A stretch of 6,463 nucleotides of DNA from CAMDMI01 sp044359055 (GTDB lineage: Bacteria > Bacteroidota > Bacteroidia > Cytophagales > Flexibacteraceae): positions 1 through 6,463 of the forward strand of contig JBIKMV010000165.1 of assembly GCA_044359055.1 (NCBI GenBank), written 5' to 3'. The notes beneath the pieces were generated by a model, which saw nothing but the letters and a program-made list of their open reading frames with translations, made no database searches and had not been told where the DNA came from. This document shows, piece by piece, positions 1 through 6,112 of the stretch. The first letter of the stretch is position 1. Each line of letters begins with the position of its first letter. Made by a program: the position numbers and the translations under genes.

Positions 1-1461
1 GAAATAAATTCTTGCCAGCTGCGAAGAAGTGAGGCCTCCTCCGGTTGGAAAGTTCACCAGAAATCTGCCGCCCGTAGTTGACCCGCTGACGCCATCATAC
101 GGACCTAACCAACCGGTGATGATGAGGTTGGCGGTGGGTGTCCAGCTCACCGCGCTGCTGTTGGCAAATTCAAGGTTGTGAAAACCGGTTCCGAAGTTGA
201 CGGTAGAGTTAGCTGTAAGCTGCAGGGTTCCCATTGCTTCGGAAAACCCGGTTGTAGCACCAGTGCTCAAAGTTCCGCCGGAAAGGATGAGGTTGCTTGC
301 ATTGGGAATTACATTGGCTGCTCCCAGGCGTAAAGCTCCGCCCGAAACCGTGGTTGTTCCAGTATAATTATTACCGGTGTTGCTCAGTGTTACGGTTCCG
401 GCTCCCGGAGCGATGTAGGAACCCGCACCCCCAAGTGCACCTGAGAAAGTAACCGTTCCACCGGCGTTCAAGGCAGTAAGCCGCAGACCTCCGGTCGTGC
501 TGTTGTTGGTGATGCCACCCGAAAAAGTATGCGTTCCGGAAGTATTTAACCCCCCGATTTCACGGGTGGTGAGGTTGCCATCGTTGATGGTGAGGCCGTT
601 GGAAAAAGTAGTTCCACCCGTCGCATTGCTGAGCCATAATTTGGCCACATTTCCCAATTGGCCGCCATTTCCTACAAAAATCCCACTGCCTGCTGCAATG
701 CTACCCCCGGTTTCTATCCAGAGTTCGCCATTGTCAATCTGCGTTTGGCCTGTATAAGTATGGGCTGCACTCAATCGAACGGCACCGAACTGAGATACAT
801 TTAATATACCGGTTCCGGATACGATACCTCCCAATCTGACATACCGGTTGTTTGCATCGGTTGCCGTATTATTTCCATAAATCTGAACGGTTCTTCCATT
901 GTTGTTCAGGGTTCCACCGAAAGCCAATGGACCGGAACTGGCCACCAACTCCATATTAAAACCATTGTTTGTACTGGCTGAAAATGGAAAGTTTATCGTG
1001 TGAAGTGTGGTTGATTGATTTTCAATCCTTGGCCAGGTACTGCTAAATTCAAAAAACTGAACCGCATTTCCTCCTATGGTGCGGCCGGTTGTGGCGAATG
1101 AACCAAAAAAAAGCTGACCCAGCGTATAAGTACCCGGCACATTGTTGGTCATGGTGGTGAAGGTATTGTTGTTAAACCTCAACCGGGTTGCAGAGGTCGA
1201 GGGCGGTTCATCCCACAAACCTCCGGGGTTCCATCGTGCACCACCCGATCCCTGCCGGAAGTTGCCATCGGGTGCTCCGCTCAGCCAATCGTAAAGTGTT
1301 TGTGCTTTTGCAGATTCATGAGTTAGAACAAAAAACAACAGCAGATTGAAAATCCAAACGGCTCTTCCGGCGCTGCGCAGCGGAAAAAAAAGTAGTGCAG
1401 CCTGATTCTTCTTTCCTTCACAGGGTTTTACAGGACCTGAGGACATAGTACAGTCATCCAT
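1..1461 (-). CDS. Secreted protein with autotransporter-associated beta-strand (PATR) repeats, 3' end outside window
   Basis: The frame is open from an ATG at 1461 to the window edge and gives 487 residues with no stop, so the C-terminus is missing. An in-frame TAA lies two codons upstream of the ATG. Met6 (1446) is an alternative start. Residues 34-53 form a hydrophobic segment ending in AKA-Q, a good signal peptidase I site, although the n-region before it is unusually long (about 33 residues). The mature part is rich in Gly, Asn, Thr and Ser. It contains copies of the NNYTGTTTVSGGALRLG type (residues 355-386), matching the autotransporter-associated beta-strand repeat family (PF12951/TIGR02601), which builds right-handed beta-helices. 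The end, with GLTSSQLARIYF at 476-487, resembles the closing segment seen in many such proteins just before a C-terminal anchor or sorting domain. I infer that a T9SS sorting domain lies just beyond the window, but this is not seen. Likely role: surface or secreted structural/adhesive protein. No catalytic motif is visible. Confidence 0.85.
   Translation of the reverse strand, partial: MDDCTMSSGPVKPCEGKKNQAALLFFPLRSAGRAVWIFNLLLFFVLTHESAKAQTLYDWLSGAPDGNFRQGSGGARWNPGGLWDEPPSTSATRLRFNNNTFTTMTNNVPGTYTLGQLFFGSFATTGRTIGGNAVQFFEFSSTWPRIENQSTTLHTINFPFSASTNNGFNMELVASSGPLAFGGTLNNNGRTVQIYGNNTATDANNRYVRLGGIVSGTGILNVSQFGAVRLSAAHTYTGQTQIDNGELWIETGGSIAAGSGIFVGNGGQLGNVAKLWLSNATGGTTFSNGLTINDGNLTTREIGGLNTSGTHTFSGGITNNSTTGGLRLTALNAGGTVTFSGALGGAGSYIAPGAGTVTLSNTGNNYTGTTTVSGGALRLGAANVIPNASNLILSGGTLSTGATTGFSEAMGTLQLTANSTVNFGTGFHNLEFANSSAVSWTPTANLIITGWLGPYDGVSGSTTGGRFLVNFPTGGGLTSSQLARIYF
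304..399 (-). repeat. PATR-type beta-strand repeat, best copy
   Basis: This encodes residues 355-386 of the partial secreted protein. The order is a short T-V-T-L-S strand, an N-N-Y-T-G turn, a T-T-T-V strand, an S-G-G-A-L-R-L-G strand, then an A-A-N-V-I-P exit. It is a near-textbook autotransporter-associated beta-strand repeat, usually one or more rungs of a beta-helix. Confidence 0.75.
700..783 (-). repeat. PATR-type beta-strand repeat, diverged copy
   Basis: This encodes residues 227-254, which carry the same pattern as the copy at 304-399: V-R-L-S, then H-T-Y-T-G-Q-T, then an N-G-E-L-W-I strand. The Y-T-G core and the G-x-L-x-I strand are kept, but the rest is diverged. The two copies are 128 residues apart, with less regular Gly/Thr-rich beta sequence between them. 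Confidence 0.55.
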
Positions 1462-1498
1462 AAATTCTTATTCTTTAATTGTTAACTTCCTGGTTGTC

Positions 1499-1513
1499 GG
1501 TTTTTAAAAAACC
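1499..1513. repeat. 15-base perfect palindrome around a central base
   Basis: The plus strand reads GGTTTTT, one central A, then AAAAACC, so the 7-base arms are exactly complementary. It sits 38 bases upstream of the PATR gene start codon. The single-base centre is too tight for a normal hairpin, so a dimeric-protein binding site is more plausible than a terminator. A/T-run palindromes also arise by chance in AT-rich spacers. Confidence 0.3.
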
Positions 1514-1665
1514 ATTGAAAACATTTAGTAAACTTACTTTGGCTTCAGCAAGAAAAGTTGTCTGAAATTGCTATTTTTAAGAGGCCGGGATTTGTAAAAA
1601 ATCAGTTCTGAAACTCCACTGCGTAGCTCAATCCCATGGTATTGAATCAGCCATCACCTACAGAT

Positions 1666-1695
1666 GATAAAACCAGAAGTGAAAACAGTTTTATC
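1666..1695. repeat. Inverted repeat with 8-base arms, AT-rich, possible weak hairpin
   Basis: Arms GATAAAAC (1666-1673) and GTTTTATC (1688-1695) are perfectly complementary around a 14-base loop. The position, about 80-105 bases past the stop codon at 1772, would suit a transcript end. However, the stem has only two G-C pairs and no clean T-tract follows it on the minus strand, so it is not a canonical intrinsic terminator. Confidence 0.3.
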
Positions 1696-1771
1696 CTATT
1701 TTATTCCAAAGCCGGCAGCCTGGTGGCTAGAACTCCGCATTTTGGCCACATACTTTCCGGAAAAGATAAAC

Positions 1772-4700
1772 TTACCTCTGAATAATCAAAGGAGCAACGG
1801 CCTCAGGCAAGCGAATCAGATAAAATCCGGAGGGCAATTCCGCTACATCATAGTTACCTTCCTCATCTATTTTCCGGGGGAAAAATTCTTTGCCTGAAAC
1901 AGAAAAAAACCTTGGGCTGCTTTTTTCTCCGGCGAGATACAGTTTTATCTTACCATCAAAGCAGGGGTTGGGAGCTACCTGTATGCCATACTGCCTGTCC
2001 TGATTTGCATTATCTACAGCCGAAATGGGGCTGGTAACAACATTGTCGATGTGGATATCGTAATCCTCAGGATTGTCTAAAAATCCATCGGTTGCCTGAA
2101 AAGCAATACGGCAGTTTTGCATTGCATAGGAACCAATATTAACAGTAAATGGGGTAAGGGTGGCAGGCAGGCCGTTTTGTGCAGTAAACGCCCGCAGAAG
2201 AACCCAACTTTCGCCACAATTGGTACTTATCATCAATTTTAGGGAATCATCAGACCCCATTTGATCGGGAACTGAGAAATTTCGGTCGGTTACGGCAAGG
2301 CTAAACTTTACTTCATGGTCGCCAAGGGGTCTGAAAACCGGACTAATAATCCATTCTCTTCTGGTGTTGGCAGAAAGGGCCACCCGGGCGGTTGTGCTGC
2401 CCAGAATATTGGTCTGATTGGAATTCGAAACGGTCCATGCCGAGGTATTGCCGGAAGGATTTGCTCCGGCTTTTTCCATCCATCCTGGAAAAATCTGGGA
2501 GAGATTTCCACCATCATAATTGGTAAAATCAAGAGGAATGAGCTGATCGGGGGATTGCATAATAATGGGCGAACTCAGGCTGTCGTTGCTCACATTCTGA
2601 TCGGATGCCAGGCTTGTCCAGGCCCGTATTATATTTGGACCCGATGCAGCCAAAGGAGCCGGCGCCGAAAACTGAAATTCCTGTTGCTGAAGGGCCTGAA
2701 TACTTCCCGGAAATGGCTCCGTTTGAGGAGTACCCCCATTGAGTGAATAAGAAACTGTAAATCCAGACTGAGGTGCTGAACCCAGATTTCCTATTTTTAC
2801 TTTCACAGGTAAGCTGTCAGGTACGCCGCAATTGAGGGGTGGAAGCAAAAAAGCGGTGATGCCAAGATCGTTTGGACTTACATCAATCAACTCTATCTGA
2901 TCCACATGTAAATCATAGTCCTGTGTGTCCCATTGGGTTCCGGCTGTGGCATAGAAGGCAATCCGCAAGGTCTGACCGGTATATGTGGCAAGGGAAATAT
3001 TTTGTGTAGAAAATTGATTTTCTAATTGATTTGCCTTGGTAAAAGATTTAAGATTCTGCCAGCTTTGGCCACAATCAGAAGAAATTTTCACTATCAGTGA
3101 ATCATCCAAACCCATCTCATCTGCCTGAGTAGAAGCCCAGTTTGTAAGGGCCAGTTTAAACCGAAGGGCCTTACCCGTTTCGGGCCTGAAGGCGGGTGAC
3201 AAGAGCCACTCTCTTCTGCCGGCTCCAACAATATTTACCCGGGCTGTTTCTGAACCAAGCCAGTTCGACTGTTCGGTATTGGAAATGGTCCATAAAGATC
3301 CGTTCTGAAGATTTCCTGAAAAGCCATTTTTCTCTTCCCAGCCTAAAGAAAGATTAAAACCATCGAAACCGGTAAAATTTTGTAAGACAAAGCCTTGTCC
3401 TGCCCGATAAAATGGAATGGCCTTGATGGAGTCGCCCACCTGATTCTGATCTCCCGGCAGAGCCACCCAGGCAGATAATTGATAATTTCCGGGAGTGGTA
3501 ATATTGGTCAGTGCCGAAAACTGCAAAATGGTATCGCCCCCCGGCAGGAGCGTTACGGGGAAAACCTGCGATACAACCTGCTGACCCTGAACCTGATAAA
3601 ACAGAGGAAGACTATTCTGGGCAAGGGTTCCGGCGTTTACAACCTTGACTTTTACAGGGAACTGCTGTTCAACTCCGCAATCGCCCGTTGGAAAAGAGAT
3701 GGCGGTCAATTCGAGGTCATTGGGTGAGTTGGTTGCCAGCCTGATGTCATCAAGATGTAGGTCGATGTCGTTGATATTGTCTATAGCACCATCTGTGCCA
3801 TAAAAACCTATCCTAACGGTTTGTCCGACGAAAGAAGCAAGTGAAATATTCTGGTCAACAAGCTGATTGGAAAGAGAGGATGTGGATGTGTAATGCCTGA
3901 GTTTTTGCCAGGTTTGGCCGCAATTGGTTGTTATCCTCACAATCAAAGAATCGTCACTGCCGAGTGTACCGCTACCGGGTCCCATTCCTTCTGTCAGGGC
4001 GAGCTTAAATCTAAGGTCTACATCGATACCCGGCTTGAAAGGAGGACTTATCAGCCAGGATTTTACAAAATTGGAATAAAGAGATATTCTGCCGGTCTCT
4101 GTGCCGAAGGCAGATATCTGAGAAGGATCAGCACTTGTCCACGAAGATGTTTGGCCCGTGGCGTTCAAACCAAGGGCTTCTTCCCAGCGGTCTCCGAGGT
4201 TGTTTCCGAGAAAATCGGTGAATTGCTGAATTTCAAATCCTGATCTCGCACGAAAAAACGGCTTTAATTTCACCGAATCATCAAACCGGTTTCCCTCTTC
4301 TACCAAGGAAGTCCAGGCTGAAATACGATAATCGCCCGGATTGGGGATGGAAGCCAATGTTGAAAACTGCAGTATGGTATCGGCACCGGGTGCCAGAGAA
4401 ATGGGAAATATTTGGGATACAGGGGGCATGCCCAGAACCTGGTAGGATGCCGGCAGACTGGTTTGAAGCAATGATCCATTGTTTATCACCCTGATATTTA
4501 CCGGAAAAGCAGCCGGCAAACCGCATTTACCCGGGGGAAGGATCAATTCTGCCATATTAAAATCCGTGGGAAAAACCTGACTTACACGGACATCGTCCAG
4601 ATGAAAGTCATAATCATTGGGGTCATCGATGAAACCATCGGTTCCAAAAAAGGCAACTTTCACGGTTTGGCCGGAAAATTGCGAAAGAGATATTGACTTG

Positions 4701-5968
4701 TTTTCCAGTTGGTTGACAATTCCGGATGCCGCTGTGTAAGCCTGAACATCCGTCCAGCTCTGCCCGCAATTGGTAGAGACCCGGACCACCAGAGCATCAT
4801 CACTTCCCATGGAATCAATTGCGCCCGTGAGATAGTCGGTCACGGCCACTTTAAACCGCAAAAAGTCTCCGTTTTTTACCTGAAAAGGTGGACTCACCAT
4901 CCAGGACCGGGCAAAAGTGGTATACAGATTTATTCGGGCTGTTTTGGAGCCAAGCGCCTGAATCTGAACATCGTTTGAACGGGTCCAGTTGGAAAAAGGG
5001 GGTTGAGGATTAAACTCCCCTACGGCTTCCTCCCAACCCGGACTGATTTGTTCCAGATTTCCTCCGTCATAGCCGTTGAAATCGAGCCGATCAAAGCCCG
5101 GTAAAAGGATAAAATTGGTGGCTGAAGCGGTATCGTTTCCTGTCTCTCCATCCCCTGAAAGTGAAGTCCAGGATTTGAACTTGATTTTGCCCCGGAGTCC
5201 GGAATTGAATGGCACAGAGAAAAGATGGTTTGCTGAGTCGCCGGGTGCCAAAGTGCCTGAAAATATCTCTGTAAATGAAGGGAGATTTGCAGCCCTGAAA
5301 GAAACGGGAAAGTTGGATTGGGCTTGTGTTCCAAAGTTTCTTATGGTTACAGGAAGAAAAAACGGAATCCCTACCGCACAAGTATTTTCAACATTTCTCA
5401 GAGCCGAAACGCCCAGGTCGGCGGGCGGAGCAGCGTACACTTTTACATCGTCGATGGCCCAGTAATAACCCAATAAACCCACATATCTGAAACGAATCCG
5501 GAGATTGGGATTCAGGAAAGGGCTAACATCCAGCTCTGCCATAGCGGGATTATCTTCCAGTCCAATGGTAGTTGTGTAGGACTTCACTATTACCCAGTTG
5601 GTTCCGTTGAAGACTTCTGCAATAGCAGAATCTGAATTGGTAGAAGGGTGGTCACGGTAATGATGCCGGAACCGCAACTTAACCACTCCCGGGCCAGGCG
5701 CATTGATAACAGGACTGGTAACGATCTCATTGGCCACCGTTCCAAATCCATTGCTGCTGTTGACATACAGAAAATTGCTGCCCAGCATGGTGTGGTTATC
5801 GGGTGTGCCGATGGTCCAAAAGCACGGGCCTGAACCCAGATTTTGAACTTGCCAGCCGGCCGGGATAGAAAAGCCGTTGAAGCCTTCAGACAGATAGGTC
5901 TGAGAATAACCCGGTTGGAAACAAAAATTCAGGATCAGAAAAAGAAAAAATGTCTGGTAGTTTTTCAT
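1772..5968 (-). CDS. Large T9SS-secreted modular surface protein (choice-of-anchor J, sandwich/CARDB repeats, sorting domain)
   Basis: Complete 1398-residue protein. I start it at ATG 5968, not at the in-frame GTG at 5995. The ATG gives a classic signal peptide (MKNYQ, a hydrophobic core, YSQ at 21-23), and the GTG overlaps the likely -7 promoter element. Domains in order: choice-of-anchor J / cleaved-adhesin-like sandwich (about 24-180, with the typical W-A-I-D-D strand at 170-174); CARDB-like Ig module (183-288); three pairs of a sandwich module plus a CARDB-like module (291-571, 577-852, 859-1135); a fourth sandwich without a CARDB partner (1142-1313); and a T9SS type A sorting domain (1317-1398). 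Related adhesin domains occur in gingipains and many Bacteroidota surface proteins. I infer export by Sec, then the T9SS, removal of the sorting domain by a PorU-type sortase, and surface attachment or release. The role is probably adhesion, matrix or carbohydrate binding; no enzyme motif is seen. The precise ligand is unknown. Confidence 0.93.
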   Translation of the reverse strand: MKNYQTFFLFLILNFCFQPGYSQTYLSEGFNGFSIPAGWQVQNLGSGPCFWTIGTPDNHTMLGSNFLYVNSSNGFGTVANEIVTSPVINAPGPGVVKLRFRHHYRDHPSTNSDSAIAEVFNGTNWVIVKSYTTTIGLEDNPAMAELDVSPFLNPNLRIRFRYVGLLGYYWAIDDVKVYAAPPADLGVSALRNVENTCAVGIPFFLPVTIRNFGTQAQSNFPVSFRAANLPSFTEIFSGTLAPGDSANHLFSVPFNSGLRGKIKFKSWTSLSGDGETGNDTASATNFILLPGFDRLDFNGYDGGNLEQISPGWEEAVGEFNPQPPFSNWTRSNDVQIQALGSKTARINLYTTFARSWMVSPPFQVKNGDFLRFKVAVTDYLTGAIDSMGSDDALVVRVSTNCGQSWTDVQAYTAASGIVNQLENKSISLSQFSGQTVKVAFFGTDGFIDDPNDYDFHLDDVRVSQVFPTDFNMAELILPPGKCGLPAAFPVNIRVINNGSLLQTSLPASYQVLGMPPVSQIFPISLAPGADTILQFSTLASIPNPGDYRISAWTSLVEEGNRFDDSVKLKPFFRARSGFEIQQFTDFLGNNLGDRWEEALGLNATGQTSSWTSADPSQISAFGTETGRISLYSNFVKSWLISPPFKPGIDVDLRFKLALTEGMGPGSGTLGSDDSLIVRITTNCGQTWQKLRHYTSTSSLSNQLVDQNISLASFVGQTVRIGFYGTDGAIDNINDIDLHLDDIRLATNSPNDLELTAISFPTGDCGVEQQFPVKVKVVNAGTLAQNSLPLFYQVQGQQVVSQVFPVTLLPGGDTILQFSALTNITTPGNYQLSAWVALPGDQNQVGDSIKAIPFYRAGQGFVLQNFTGFDGFNLSLGWEEKNGFSGNLQNGSLWTISNTEQSNWLGSETARVNIVGAGRREWLLSPAFRPETGKALRFKLALTNWASTQADEMGLDDSLIVKISSDCGQSWQNLKSFTKANQLENQFSTQNISLATYTGQTLRIAFYATAGTQWDTQDYDLHVDQIELIDVSPNDLGITAFLLPPLNCGVPDSLPVKVKIGNLGSAPQSGFTVSYSLNGGTPQTEPFPGSIQALQQQEFQFSAPAPLAASGPNIIRAWTSLASDQNVSNDSLSSPIIMQSPDQLIPLDFTNYDGGNLSQIFPGWMEKAGANPSGNTSAWTVSNSNQTNILGSTTARVALSANTRREWIISPVFRPLGDHEVKFSLAVTDRNFSVPDQMGSDDSLKLMISTNCGESWVLLRAFTAQNGLPATLTPFTVNIGSYAMQNCRIAFQATDGFLDNPEDYDIHIDNVVTSPISAVDNANQDRQYGIQVAPNPCFDGKIKLYLAGEKSSPRFFSVSGKEFFPRKIDEEGNYDVAELPSGFYLIRLPEAVAPLIIQR
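1775..2020 (-). other. T9SS type A C-terminal sorting domain of the 1398-residue protein
   Basis: Residues 1317-1398. The diagnostic order is present: APNP at 1332-1335, an IKLYLAG strand, the F-S-V-S-G-K turn, and ELPSGFYLIRL at 1377-1387. This matches the Por secretion-tail family (TIGR04183/PF18962), which directs proteins through the T9SS and is normally removed on the cell surface. Oddities are a Cys just after PNP (C1336) and a hydrophobic ending finished by Gln-Arg, where many family members end in a Lys/Arg-containing strand such as K-x-I-x. Confidence 0.88.
2030..5098 (-). repeat. Four diverged protein-level tandem repeats, period about 284 residues
   Basis: The aligned conserved Phe near each unit start falls at residues 297, 583, 865 and 1148, giving steps of 286, 282 and 283. 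Unit starts in DNA are about 5098, 4240, 3394 and 2545. Each sandwich keeps G-W-x-E (Trp 312, 595, 877, 1163), W-x-x-SP near the middle, G-x-DD followed by a V/I-rich strand, a C-G-x-S/T-W motif, and an acidic D-x-D-x-H-x-D strand. In the first three units a CARDB-like module follows, opening with a C-G motif and closing with AW-x-(S/A)-L. Synonymous positions differ freely in the stretches I compared, so this is an old duplication rather than a recent or slipping repeat. Confidence 0.85.
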
Positions 5969-5994
5969 TGGGGGCGTGTAGGTATGCGCTACCA

Positions 5995-6024
5995 CAAAAT
6001 TACTTTTGCAGCCGGCAACGGCAG
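5995..6024 (-). promoter_or_regulatory. Bacteroidota-type promoter for the 1398-residue protein gene
   Basis: On the minus strand TAATTTTG (6002 to 5995) matches the Bacteroidota -7 consensus TAnnTTTG exactly. Nineteen bases upstream is CTG (6024-6022), one mismatch from the -33 TTG. Transcription would begin near 5988, leaving a leader of about 20 bases before the ATG at 5968. The last G of the -7 element is also the first base of the alternative GTG start at 5995, so that start would lie outside the transcript. Confidence 0.5.
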
Positions 6025-6071
6025 TTGTCCAAATTTGCTATTTTTGAAATAAAAAAGTGGTCTGTTTTTTT

Positions 6072-6094
6072 GCCCTTTAAGGGGAAAGAAGGGC
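6072..6094 (-). terminator. Possible transcript-end hairpin after the upstream gene
   Basis: GCCCTT and AAGGGC arms (6072-6077 and 6089-6094) flank an 11-base loop, about 20-40 bases past the stop codon at 6113. On the minus strand the stem is followed by an A-run, eight bases of mixed sequence and then six Ts. A U-tract directly after the stem is therefore missing. It may still slow polymerase or protect the 3' end. A nested CCCTT-T-AAGGG palindrome (6073-6083) offers an alternative fold. Confidence 0.35.
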
Positions 6095-6112
6095 TGAAAC
6101 AGCAACAATTTT

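Larger units (their letters stand above)
1462..1771. other. Intergenic region, 310 bases, no gene seen
   Basis: This gap lies between the stop of the 1398-residue protein gene and the start of the PATR protein gene. It is visibly more AT-rich than the flanking coding DNA. I find no open frame with a family signature, no tRNA-like cloverleaf and no insertion-sequence ends. It must hold the end of the upstream transcript and probably a promoter for the PATR gene. The only -7-like match there is TAAGTTTA on the minus strand (1529-1536), which lacks the final G of TAnnTTTG and has no well-spaced TTG. Two inverted repeats inside it are listed separately. Confidence 0.6.

Noticed and set aside
497..757. 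86-codon plus-strand open frame rich in Pro and Val
   Set aside because: It is antisense to the PATR protein; the Pro/Val richness mirrors Gly/Asn/Thr codons on the coding strand.
1529..1536. TAAGTTTA on the minus strand as a -7 promoter element for the PATR gene
   Set aside because: It lacks the final G of TAnnTTTG, and the nearest TTG is only 12 bases upstream, too close for a -33 element.
1664..1897. 77-codon plus-strand frame starting in the intergenic gap
   Set aside because: More than half overlaps the end of the 1398-residue gene antisense. No recognisable protein features or upstream promoter were found.
2315..2746. 143-codon plus-strand open frame, and similar ones at 5076-5465, 3893-4243, 4709-4978 and 3479-3727
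   Set aside because: They lie wholly antisense to the 1398-residue gene, have no domain pattern or signal, and recur at matching places because the sense gene is repetitive.
1775..5098. Recent gene conversion or slipping DNA repeats in the large gene
   Set aside because: The units I compared by eye differ at many synonymous as well as amino-acid positions; no long identical DNA runs were seen.
5020..5381. Minus-strand frames of 96 and 104 codons within the large gene
   Set aside because: They are out-of-frame shadows inside a well-supported domain-rich coding sequence.
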